From: Saprospiraceae bacterium
GTDB taxonomy: Bacteria; Bacteroidota; Bacteroidia; Chitinophagales; Saprospiraceae
Direction: 5' to 3'
Assembly: GCA_023300255.1 (NCBI GenBank)
Contig: JALZWC010000036.1
Span: 1 to 19,405, forward strand
Length of the DNA: 19,405 nt
The translations under genes and the position numbers were made by a program. Within the stretch, counting starts at the first letter, position 1, and every line of letters begins with the position of its first letter. Below the pieces are notes generated by a model that was not told the origin of the DNA, did no database searches, and was given only the letters and a program-made list of their open reading frames with translations. Of this stretch, positions 1 through 7,462 are shown piece after piece.

Positions 1-36
1 TTTCGATTAGAAGACAACGAAATTTCGTCCCTTTTT

Positions 37-80
37 AAACGAAATCTGTCTCTATTCTCTGCTCTCGCTTCTCTGTTCTT
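37..80. repeat. Right arm of a GAGA/TCTC-rich intergenic palindrome (copy A, partial)
   Basis: This pyrimidine-rich arm starts AAACGAAATCTGTCTCTATT and runs on through repeated CTCT units to TGTTCTT. It matches the right arms of similar elements at 1881-1912 and 7377-7423. The matching left arm would lie before the window start, so only half is visible. It is downstream of porV and not coding. The repeat relationship is seen directly; any mobility or function is unknown. Confidence 0.55.
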
Positions 81-126
81 TAAAATGTCCAGTAGTGTAG
101 AGTGGTGTTACATCTGCTCTACAAAC

Positions 127-166
127 AAAAAAGCCGCTAAACATCTCCATGTTTAGCGGCTTTTTT
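127..166 (-). terminator. Bidirectional rho-independent terminator downstream of porV
   Basis: A perfect 18-bp stem (AAAAAAGCCGCTAAACAT and its complement) closes a 4-nt CTCC loop, with A-tract and T-tract on either side so that it can work on both strands. It lies 17 bp beyond the porV stop codon and would end the minus-strand porU-porV transcript. Confidence 0.9.
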
Positions 167-183
167 ATTTAATGATTCAAGGC

Positions 184-1401
184 TTACAAATCTGATTCAT
201 AAGCAGTAAAATCAAATAATAGAGAAAATCTTAAAGTATTATCTAATGGATTTCTTTGATTAGTTGTCGGTACTAAATAAGAAATGTTCAAACCAAATAC
301 ATTATACTTCAAACCTAATCCTACTGTAAAGTACTTCCGATTACCTTTTGTAGCATGTTCTTGGAAATAACCAGCTCTCACAGCAAATTGCTTATCATAC
401 CAATATTCAATACCTACAGAAAACATTAGTTCTCTCAATTCTTCAGATATGCCACCTGGTGCATCTCCAAAAGAATTTATAATTCCAGAAAATGTAGATA
501 CTTGCTTATAATCGGGCACTCCATCACCGTCTAAATCCTCTTGAGAAGGATCAGGCGTAGGCGCCATCAATTTATTAAGATCAAATGCTACCGTAAATCT
601 GTTGAATTCATCGAAATCTAAATCCCAAGCTGCTCCTAAACCAAAGTTAGCAGGAATAAAATCTTTATTAATAGAATTTGTATAAGTGATTTTTGATCCA
701 ATATTGGATAAAGCACCACCGATTGTCAAATTAGACGTACCATTATTCATATCCACTTCTGTGGTATATGTAAATGATATATCCGCAGCACCTGCAATAC
801 CAGCCGTAATCTCTTCTCCACCTACTTCTTGTCCAGCAGCGAGGTTAGAATAAATAAATTTAGCGCCTAATCCAACCGCTAACTTATCGGATAATTTTCT
901 AGAGTAAGCACCATTAACTTCAAATTCATTAGGTCGTCCATTTCCTAAAGGCATTCCATTTTCATCTGTAAAAGCAATATCTCCTAAAGAAAAATAACGT
1001 AAACCAAAACCCACTGCTTCTAAATCTTCATCACCTAACTTAAAGAACCCTGATAAGTATGCTAGATAAACATCGTTAACATTTAAGGCTCTTAACCATG
1101 GCGTATAAGTTACTGCGAACCCACCATTATCTTCTGCAAAAGCTAATTTTGAAGCATTAAAATGCAAGGCGTTTGCATCTGCTGATACCGCTATTCCTGC
1201 ATCTCCCATTCCAGCTGAACGGGCATCTGGAGCAATTCTTAAGAAAGGTACTGCCGTAATAATAGTATTGACACAAGGTTCTCCCAATGCCGTAACAAAA
1301 TTCCCACTACCTGGTGGATCTTCAAAACATTGAGCTTGGGCTTGTTGGGTAAGACCAAGAATTAAACAAAAAGTAAAAAGGGAAATAGATATCTTTTTCA
1401 T
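184..1401 (-). CDS. porV: Type IX secretion system outer membrane protein PorV (LptO family)
   Basis: PorV is a beta-barrel of the FadL-like class. It binds T9SS substrates leaving the Sov/SprA translocon through their C-terminal domains and delivers them to the PorU sortase complex. The family signature is visible after the signal peptide: TAVPFLRIAPDARSAGMGD, then DANALHFNASKLAFAE and TPWLRALNVNDVYLAYLSG, followed by alternating barrel strands and an aromatic C-terminal strand (LRFSLLFDFTAYESDL). The reading frame stays open back to 1467, but the start at 1401 is preferred: it gives a proper signal peptide (MKKISISLFTFCLILGL, ending AQAQ), a 405-residue protein of family length, and leaves a promoter-like box at 1433-1440 outside the gene. 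Residues 289-297 read DLDGDGVPD, a calcium-loop-like acidic motif probably in an outer loop. It lies downstream of porU on the same strand, the usual pairing, but 566 bp away. Confidence 0.93.
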   Translation of the reverse strand: MKKISISLFTFCLILGLTQQAQAQCFEDPPGSGNFVTALGEPCVNTIITAVPFLRIAPDARSAGMGDAGIAVSADANALHFNASKLAFAEDNGGFAVTYTPWLRALNVNDVYLAYLSGFFKLGDEDLEAVGFGLRYFSLGDIAFTDENGMPLGNGRPNEFEVNGAYSRKLSDKLAVGLGAKFIYSNLAAGQEVGGEEITAGIAGAADISFTYTTEVDMNNGTSNLTIGGALSNIGSKITYTNSINKDFIPANFGLGAAWDLDFDEFNRFTVAFDLNKLMAPTPDPSQEDLDGDGVPDYKQVSTFSGIINSFGDAPGGISEELRELMFSVGIEYWYDKQFAVRAGYFQEHATKGNRKYFTVGLGLKYNVFGLNISYLVPTTNQRNPLDNTLRFSLLFDFTAYESDL

Positions 1402-1432
1402 TGCATTGCTGCTTAGTGGACTTAGAAAGCCC

Positions 1433-1440
1433 CAAATGTA
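1433..1440 (-). promoter_or_regulatory. Possible -7 promoter element for porV
   Basis: The minus strand reads TACATTTG, an exact match to the Bacteroidota -7 consensus TAnnTTTG. Transcription would start near 1427, about 25 nt before the preferred porV ATG at 1401. No clear -33 TTG is seen at the expected spacing, so this is tentative. It argues for the shorter porV start. Confidence 0.3.
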
Positions 1441-1788
1441 AGCATTTGTTTCGTCGAAATTGCTCATGTTAAATGATTGTTGTTGCTCTTTTTATAATTC
1501 TGAGAGTGCTTTCTAAAAGATGAATAGAAACCAATCATCCAAATTATCGCACTATCAGATTGCCGATGGAAGATCTATATAGTAAACGACTATAAGATCT
1601 CAAGTTGTTATAAACACAACTTAAAAACTTTAATTTCTTAAAATTATTGTTATTGTTAAGAAAAACTTAAAATAAAGGATAGGGTATCGATCAAAATGCA
1701 GGAAAATAGTTCATTTATAAAGTGACTAGCTTCCAAATTACTTTGCATCCAAATTATTCTATAGTCAATTAAAAATCATACAGGTTTT

Positions 1789-1912
1789 AGAATAGATAAG
1801 CGAGAGCAAACCAGCCCGACTGCCGTCAGGCGGGGAATAGATATGTATTTCATTTAAAAAACAACTAATTTTCGTTGTTCTCAAACGAAATACGTCTCTA
1901 CTCTCTACTCTA
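1789..1912. repeat. GAGA/TCTC-rich intergenic palindrome (copy B), with an inserted GC-rich hairpin
   Basis: This element fills much of the 566-bp porU-porV gap. Its outer left arm (AGAATAGATAAGCGAGAGC, 1789-1807) pairs approximately with the TCTC-rich right arm (1881-1912). An inner pair links about 1838-1855 (ATATGTATTTCATTT) with 1883-1899 (AAACGAAATACGTCTCT). Between them, 1815-1834 (CCCGACTGCCGTCAGGCGGG) is a separate GC-rich hairpin that stands out from the AT-rich surroundings. The rest of the gap (1402-1788) holds AT-rich sequence with no gene that I can support. Confidence 0.55.
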
Positions 1913-1967
1913 TTTTTTTGTAGTTTCAAGAGTAGTCAGTTAAAAGCAGTATCAATATCTAATATTT

Positions 1968-4900
1968 CTATTTCAATATCACTAACTTTTTAAAATCACT
2001 ATCCGTTGTTTTCCCATTAGCACTAGTCGATAAAATACTTACTTTGTATACATAAACGCCTCTTGCTAATTGTCCTCCAAAATCATCCTTTCCATCCCAA
2101 TTAATTCCTGTCACTAAGTTACCTTCAGAAAGGACTTGTGAATCAATCGTTTTCACTAGTCGACCAGAGACAGTAAAGATACGCACCTGTACCTCTATTA
2201 GTTGCCCCGATCCTAGATTATGTATAAATTGAAACTGCGTATTAGTGGTAAAAGGATTTGGATAATTTAACACGCGCTCTAAAGCTGCTTCCGCTGAATT
2301 ATCTACTACAAACTCTGTAAATCCTTCTGAGGAGTTATTAAATACATCCCAAGCTTTTACTTTCACCTGATGTGTTCCAATCGCTATATCTTTTAATGGA
2401 AACCTTACGATTCCTTTTGTATAATCATCTAAACGAGATTCATAGAAATCATTCAATTGCAACGTATTCTTTGTATCATTATCTAATAAGCCCGTCAGAT
2501 CGTGTCCAATGCTAGTACCTGCTACATTTATGCCATTTTCATCAGACAGTAAAACTAACAGAGTAGGATTAGGATCTGTAGTGCCCCCAAAAACAAAAGT
2601 AGAATCATTCATAAACACTTCTACTAAAGGGCCTTGCGTATCATTAACTACACTATCATCCGTACTTCCAACCGTAATACGATCATAATAACCACTAGCA
2701 TCTTCTTTCCCATTTTCGGCATAATAGCTGATTTTACCTGGACCATATTCGTAATTGATATCTTTTGGAACTACAAAAGTGAATTGAAACCGACCATTCT
2801 GAACACTTGCCGTTCCCTTAAACAAGACATTCTTTTGAATATCAAAAGGTAAAATCCGGCTACTTGCATCTTGTCCCAAATTAACTACTTCTATTTTTTT
2901 ATCAAAAATAGTTGGGTATATTTTTCCATTAAAAGAAGTTAATACATCCCCATTTGAAGCTGCTATATATCCTTCAATTGTGACTTTTTGTAAGGCTTGG
3001 ATGGTATCAATTTGACCTGCCACAATTGTTGTATTGTTGATTTTTTCTGTAATTACTTCATATTTGGGCAAAGCCAACTGCATAGAAGGATCTCCTATCA
3101 AGGTAAATTTCCGAGCATTAATGCTAGTCGTATCCGCTGAGTTACTATTCTTTCCCAAGCGCATCAATTCTCCAATGGGTGGATTTACACCATCTATTTT
3201 TTCATAAATTTGATTAAATACTGCTTTAGTCAATCGTTCATTAGAAGAAGAATATACGGCCCTAACCGTCGTGAATAATCCAATTCCTCCACCTCTAGGG
3301 TTCAGTAATACTTCTTCTCCTGCTGTTACGAAATTAGCATCATCATATCCTGTGAAAGAACAGGTAGCTGTTACAAATAATGGTAGTTTATTAAAGTTAG
3401 TCCAATTTAATACATCATTTATTTGTAAGACTCTCTCTTGTGTCCAGCCTGTAGATCCTCCGTGTCCTAAATAATTTAAAACTAAAGTTCCTTTAAAAAT
3501 ATCATTATTGATCGCCTCTTTAGCGGCTGGATATCGCTGACCACCAGGCGTTGTGATTTGTTGAAAGGCATCTAAAAATATTTTATTGACATTAAAAACA
3601 TCATATACCGTATCTACTTTAGTCGCAATTTGGTTGGCTTGTCGCTGATGCAAGCCACTATCCTCATCATCCGCTACAAAAACTTGACGCAAGCGCCAAT
3701 CTCCTAAAGTACTAGGGTTGGTATCATAATTAATTAATTTATTAACAACAGCATTAGCCTCTTCCCTAGATTTTACAGGAATACGCCCCACCGCAATATC
3801 TAATGCTCCTTTCAAATTAACTCCTTCGTTGTCACTTAATAAACCATAATAATCATCCGAGGGAAAACCTTCAATTGGATGCAAGGATTCCGACGTTTCA
3901 TAAACGGGAATGAATCCTGATGGATTTTCTAAGTTTTTTATGTTTTTAAAATCAAACGACCCATCTCCTAACAATAATAAGTAGTTGAATCGATTACTTC
4001 TATCATGCACCATTTTAGCAAAATCTCTGATCGCTGTAGGATCTAATTTACCAGAAGAAAATTCATTAAACACCTGATCTAGCAATACAGTCTTGACTTC
4101 ATATCCATTGTGGGTAGTTCTGTGGGTAGCCAATTGCTGTGCTTCCTGTTCGAAATCTAAAGGGTAAATAATAATTAGGTCTGCTTCCTCTATAGAATGG
4201 ATATTTTGGTTATTAATTAAACCTAAAGATAGCGGAGCTGGAAAAAAGCCTGTCGTAGAAAAGGTAATAAACTCCTTTAAATCACTAGTATTTACACCAA
4301 AAGATAAAGAGCTATTATTTATTGTTACTATTTGATTAGCAGGCTGAATAGGATTGGTAATATCCCATACTTGGGTATTATTGCTAGCATTAGTTAGCTG
4401 AAAAGTACTAGTTGGAAAAGCAGTTGTTTGTTGATCTCTAAATCGCAATTGGTCTCCAGTAGCAATTAGCTGGCGTCTTGCGTTAATCTGAATATAATCC
4501 AACCAACCTTTACTACTTGAGGTAGCAGGGTATTCGACAGCCACCGATAAATTATCTTCATTAGGCGTGAAAAATTCTGAGATCACCCCAATATGGGCAT
4601 ATCTATCCTCAATATCACCTGTACGTGATAGGCGTATACCTTCTGTAAAAGTCTGTTCTCCTACTTTTACATTATAGCTAGTAGCACTGTTACTTCTTCC
4701 AGCAAATGCTACTTGAATATGGGCCGATTCATCTTGTATGATATTTGGGAAAGAAAAATCATTATAGTTCTTTTGTCGTATGGTTTCAAATAAATCTCCA
4801 TACCAATTTTTCCCAGTCCCTTGTGCAGAGGCAAAATTGTCTAACAAATTAATCAAATCTTCCTCTAATCGAATATAGTCATCAAAAGCCGTAGTCGTAT

Positions 4901-5813
4901 AATCGGTAGATTCAATAGCGTCTTGCTCTTTAATTCGCAATCCATTCGATCCTCCTATTTTTAAAAAATAGTAATTGTTATCGTCATAGATATTCGTGAC
5001 CCGATCAAATACTTTTCGATCTTCCTGAAATTGCCAATGGTGTGGTCCTTCCCCATAAAATAATAGATAATCCTCTGGATCAAATCGACCATCCTCCTCT
5101 CCTACTATTAATATCGCATTTTCTTCTAAATCATCTTTTCGATCTGCAGCTATAGATTCTGGCAATATACCACCCCCATTTCCATATAATTGAATAGTTC
5201 TAGGGTCAATATTATCAATATCAATTTTTAGTTCTTCTTTTAGAAAGGTATAATCGATCCGATGTACCGCATTCTCAGTTACCGCTAATTTGTAAATAGC
5301 TCCATCTTTTAGGACAGAATTAAACGCATGTTCAGGTCTTCGATACCTAGGAGCAGACTCACTTTTAGGTAGCCATTGGATGTCTAACTGAAAAGAAACT
5401 AGGCGTTTGTATTGATTCCCATTTTTAATAATAGGCGTGAAAAATATTTTTCCAAAAAATTGGTTTCGTTCTTGTTCTATGGTTGTATGTACATCTAAAG
5501 ACGTTCCTATCCCCTCTATGTCCGAATTGGTCGTTTCAAAAGGTTCATATTCTGCGTTTCTAATATTAACAGAAAGCTCCCCATCCCCTTTTATTTTAAA
5601 CCGTTCCATCAGTATTGGCCATTCTGGTTGTCGAGCATTAAATAGTGCGCCGTCAAATGACCAGATCAATCGCTCTTGTTGCCCAGTAGGATTATGGACA
5701 ACCGCCGTTTCTGCCCAGTTGATTTTTTTGGAAATAACGAAAGGAGCTTGTGCAACCAAGGAAACACTGAAAAACAAAAAACTAAGTACCGACGAAATAA
5801 TAGATCTTTTCAT
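1968..5813 (-). CDS. porU: Type IX secretion system C-terminal signal peptidase/sortase PorU
   Basis: PorU is the gingipain-like cysteine protease (peptidase family C25) that, held at the cell surface with PorV, cuts the C-terminal sorting domain from T9SS cargo. The 1281-residue product has an N-terminal signal peptide (MKRSIISSVLSFLFFSVSLV, then AQA), a long beta-rich region, and a C25 domain from about residue 542 (ADLIIIYP) to about 915 (TLIGDPSMQL). The catalytic pair is visible as His784 in NYLGHGGSTGW and Cys818 in VTATCSFTGYDD. The last ~100 residues (from VLNYPNPFTTNTQF) are themselves a type A T9SS C-terminal domain, ending GVYVYKVSILS...FKKLVILK, as is known for PorU, which keeps this domain uncleaved. 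It is somewhat longer than the Porphyromonas protein (about 1150 residues). It is first in the minus-strand porU-porV pair and divergent from the porP-family gene. The start is supported by the signal peptide. Confidence 0.95.
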   Translation of the reverse strand: MKRSIISSVLSFLFFSVSLVAQAPFVISKKINWAETAVVHNPTGQQERLIWSFDGALFNARQPEWPILMERFKIKGDGELSVNIRNAEYEPFETTNSDIEGIGTSLDVHTTIEQERNQFFGKIFFTPIIKNGNQYKRLVSFQLDIQWLPKSESAPRYRRPEHAFNSVLKDGAIYKLAVTENAVHRIDYTFLKEELKIDIDNIDPRTIQLYGNGGGILPESIAADRKDDLEENAILIVGEEDGRFDPEDYLLFYGEGPHHWQFQEDRKVFDRVTNIYDDNNYYFLKIGGSNGLRIKEQDAIESTDYTTTAFDDYIRLEEDLINLLDNFASAQGTGKNWYGDLFETIRQKNYNDFSFPNIIQDESAHIQVAFAGRSNSATSYNVKVGEQTFTEGIRLSRTGDIEDRYAHIGVISEFFTPNEDNLSVAVEYPATSSSKGWLDYIQINARRQLIATGDQLRFRDQQTTAFPTSTFQLTNASNNTQVWDITNPIQPANQIVTINNSSLSFGVNTSDLKEFITFSTTGFFPAPLSLGLINNQNIHSIEEADLIIIYPLDFEQEAQQLATHRTTHNGYEVKTVLLDQVFNEFSSGKLDPTAIRDFAKMVHDRSNRFNYLLLLGDGSFDFKNIKNLENPSGFIPVYETSESLHPIEGFPSDDYYGLLSDNEGVNLKGALDIAVGRIPVKSREEANAVVNKLINYDTNPSTLGDWRLRQVFVADDEDSGLHQRQANQIATKVDTVYDVFNVNKIFLDAFQQITTPGGQRYPAAKEAINNDIFKGTLVLNYLGHGGSTGWTQERVLQINDVLNWTNFNKLPLFVTATCSFTGYDDANFVTAGEEVLLNPRGGGIGLFTTVRAVYSSSNERLTKAVFNQIYEKIDGVNPPIGELMRLGKNSNSADTTSINARKFTLIGDPSMQLALPKYEVITEKINNTTIVAGQIDTIQALQKVTIEGYIAASNGDVLTSFNGKIYPTIFDKKIEVVNLGQDASSRILPFDIQKNVLFKGTASVQNGRFQFTFVVPKDINYEYGPGKISYYAENGKEDASGYYDRITVGSTDDSVVNDTQGPLVEVFMNDSTFVFGGTTDPNPTLLVLLSDENGINVAGTSIGHDLTGLLDNDTKNTLQLNDFYESRLDDYTKGIVRFPLKDIAIGTHQVKVKAWDVFNNSSEGFTEFVVDNSAEAALERVLNYPNPFTTNTQFQFIHNLGSGQLIEVQVRIFTVSGRLVKTIDSQVLSEGNLVTGINWDGKDDFGGQLARGVYVYKVSILSTSANGKTTDSDFKKLVILK

Positions 5814-5892
5814 GAGCGAGGATCAGAATATAGGACATTTAATTGATAAGAAGCATTTCTTAAAGAGTAACAAGTATATTTGAACGCTTTAA

Positions 5893-5900
5893 CAAAGATA
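5893..5900 (-). promoter_or_regulatory. Probable -7 promoter element for porU
   Basis: The minus strand reads TATCTTTG, an exact and very typical Bacteroidota -7 box. Transcription would begin near 5886, giving a leader of about 70 nt before the porU ATG at 5813. A matching -33 TTG is not evident, which is common in these promoters. Confidence 0.45.
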
Positions 5901-5962
5901 CGAATTGTAAAAAAATAACTAAGGCTACTAATTATGTCTATTTTATGACAGCAATTTAGCCC

Positions 5963-5980
5963 TTGTATAAGCTTGTACAA
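5963..5980. promoter_or_regulatory. 18-bp near-palindrome between divergent porU and porP
   Basis: TTGTATAAGCTTGTACAA differs from its own reverse complement at only one symmetric pair of positions. It sits between the two divergent T9SS genes, about 60 bp upstream of the porU -7 box. The position would suit a dimeric regulator acting on both genes, but the binding protein is unknown and chance is possible in AT-rich DNA. Confidence 0.25.
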
Positions 5981-6095
5981 AATATGTGCAAACTATTTTA
6001 ATGCGGTGAATTTATGTAATATTGCATACATTTCTAAACATAGCAATATAAACTTTCAATAAAAAGAGAGATCTTTTTCGTTACTAATACCAAGA

Positions 6096-6132
6096 GAGAA
6101 GTTGTTTAAGAATACATCCTTAAATAACTTAG
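6096..6132. repeat. Short hairpin of the GAAGTTGTTTAA family in the porP leader
   Basis: The stretch starts GAGAAGTTGTTTAAGAAT and its inner part folds back: AAGTTGTTTAAG pairs with CTTAAATAACTT (11 of 12 positions) around a loop of eight bases. The same end sequence borders the long palindrome at 13653-14189. It is just upstream of the porP-family start codon, so it would be in the leader RNA. Confidence 0.45.
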
Positions 6133-6150
6133 AACTTAAAATTCAAAGTG

Positions 6151-7146
6151 ATGCCAAGAATACTATTCATCAGTCTGTTGTTTCTTAGCTTATGGCAAAC
6201 AGACCTAAAAGCTCAAGATCCAGTGTTTTCTCAATTCTATGCAGCACCACTTCAATTAAATCCTGCATTTGCTGGCAACACCTATGCCCCATTTGTTACG
6301 GTTAATTATAGAAGTCAATGGTCTGGTTTTGCAGATTTTAGTACTTATAATACCTATGCCGTATCTTTTAGTCAATTCGTAGAAGGTATGAATAGTGGTA
6401 TCGGTTTGATGGTAGAAGCAGATGATTCAGGTAATGGTATTTATCAAACGACTAGAGTGAGTGGCATTTATAGTTATAAAATACAAATAAATAAAGACCT
6501 TAACCTAAAATTTGGACTTGAAGGTACACTCGTACAGAGTCGACTAGACTGGAATCAATTAGTATTTGGTGATCAGATAGATGTTACAGGATCTATTGAT
6601 GTTACTTCCACAGAACAGCAACCAGATATACTAAATATTAGTTACGGCGATATTTCAACGGGCTTGCTAATTTATAACCCTTATTTCTACGGTGGTATAG
6701 CTATAAAGCATATAAATCGACCTGATGAGAGTATTTTGGGAATTAATAGCAACACTAGTGGTGGATTACCCGTTCGTCTTTCTATCCATGGAGGAACACA
6801 AATTGATTTGGGCGGCAATAAACGAGGTCGCAGTACGTTTATATCTCCGAATCTAATGTATGTCAAACAAGGAGATTTTTCCCAAGTGAATGCCGGAGCT
6901 TATTTGAGCTTTGGTTCATTTTTTGCAGGAGGGTGGTTTAGATACAGCTCCTCCAACACTGACGCAGCTATTGGGCTAGTCGGATTTCAACAAAAAGCAT
7001 TCAAGTTTGGTTATAGTTATGATTTTACCGTTTCTGGTTTAACAGGCACTTCTGGCGGTACCCATGAATTTTCTATGGTGCTAAATTTTGACGCCAATCG
7101 TACTAGAAAGGTAGACTATAACGACTGTTTTGAAATATTTAGATAA
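6151..7146 (+). CDS. PorP/SprF family type IX secretion system membrane protein
   Basis: This 331-residue product belongs to the PorP/SprF family of outer-membrane beta-barrels. PorP is needed for T9SS function in Porphyromonas, and SprF is needed for surface delivery of the SprB adhesin in Flavobacterium; many Bacteroidota have several paralogues, so the exact role is not assigned. A signal peptide (MPRILFISLLFLSLWQTDLKA) is followed by the family hallmark QDPVFSQFYAAPLQLNPAFAGN and VNYRSQWSGF, then Gly- and aromatic-rich barrel strands to FEFSMVLNFD-like C-terminal sequence (HEFSMVLNFDANRTRKVDY). A GTG at 6148 is immediately upstream in frame; the ATG at 6151 is preferred because it gives the same signal peptide with the usual start codon. 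It is divergent from porU and precedes gldJ on the same strand with a 316-bp gap. No PorE-like peptidoglycan-binding partner is adjacent. Confidence 0.9.
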   Translation: MPRILFISLLFLSLWQTDLKAQDPVFSQFYAAPLQLNPAFAGNTYAPFVTVNYRSQWSGFADFSTYNTYAVSFSQFVEGMNSGIGLMVEADDSGNGIYQTTRVSGIYSYKIQINKDLNLKFGLEGTLVQSRLDWNQLVFGDQIDVTGSIDVTSTEQQPDILNISYGDISTGLLIYNPYFYGGIAIKHINRPDESILGINSNTSGGLPVRLSIHGGTQIDLGGNKRGRSTFISPNLMYVKQGDFSQVNAGAYLSFGSFFAGGWFRYSSSNTDAAIGLVGFQQKAFKFGYSYDFTVSGLTGTSGGTHEFSMVLNFDANRTRKVDYNDCFEIFR

Positions 7147-7147
7147 T

Positions 7148-7198
7148 GGAGTTAATTAAAAATGAATTGATTAGTGAAATTACTAATTAACAAACTCC
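7148..7198. repeat. 51-bp palindromic element after porP (GAAGTTGTTTAA family, short form)
   Basis: The element starts GGAGTTAATTAAAAATGAAT two bases after the porP-family stop and ends ACTAATTAACAAACTCC. The ends are inverted repeats and ATTAGT/ACTAAT forms the central stem. The left part shares TTAAAAATGAATTGAT with the left end of the long palindrome (13652 onward). There is no plus-strand T-tract, so it is a poor terminator for the upstream gene. It looks like a miniature member of the same repeat family. Confidence 0.45.
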
Positions 7199-7293
7199 AA
7201 AAAAAACGTACTAAAAGTTGTAATTTTGTCGTTCGTTTTTGACAGGTATTTTTCAAAGAGGAAATGTGTACTTTTATAGTAGCATATTATCCA

Positions 7294-7301
7294 TACATTT
7301 G
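7294..7301 (+). promoter_or_regulatory. Possible -7 promoter element for gldJ
   Basis: TACATTTG matches the Bacteroidota TAnnTTTG box exactly. Transcription would start near 7308, placing the whole palindrome 7314-7423 in the gldJ leader. No good -33 TTG at 17-23 bp upstream is visible, so this is tentative. Confidence 0.3.
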
Positions 7302-7313
7302 CGACTACTCTGA

Positions 7314-7423
7314 AGAGTAGAGAAGCGAGCACAGAGAATAGAGATAAATCTCGTTTATAAAGATTAAATAAATTATTTGCAAACGAAATTCATCTCGATT
7401 CTCTCATCTCTACTCTCTGTTCT
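7314..7423. repeat. GAGA/TCTC-rich intergenic palindrome (copy C), upstream of gldJ
   Basis: This is the cleanest full-length copy. The purine-rich left arm (AGAGTAGAGAAGCGAGCACA, then GAGAATAGAGATAAATCTCG) is mirrored by the right arm (GCAAACGAAATTCATCTCGA, then TCTCTACTCTCTGTTCT). Left GAGATAAATCTCGTTTATAA and right TTTGCAAACGAAATTCATCTC are imperfect inverted copies. It occupies most of the 316-bp porP-gldJ gap and ends 40 bp before the gldJ ATG. Confidence 0.6.
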
Positions 7424-7462
7424 AACTTACTACAGTTAAATAAATACATTAATAATCATATT

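Noticed and set aside
1402..1467. N-terminal extension of porV to 1467
   Set aside because: The extra 22 residues precede a perfectly good signal peptide, and a -7-like promoter box lies inside the extension.
3271..3474. Plus-strand open frame antisense to the porU catalytic region
   Set aside because: It is a shadow of a strongly conserved protease-coding region.
5437..5883. 148-codon plus-strand open frame
   Set aside because: It runs mostly antisense to the start of porU, has no recognisable domain, and porU's signal peptide and promoter explain the region.
6148..6150. GTG start codon for the porP-family gene
   Set aside because: The ATG immediately after gives the same signal peptide with a standard start codon.
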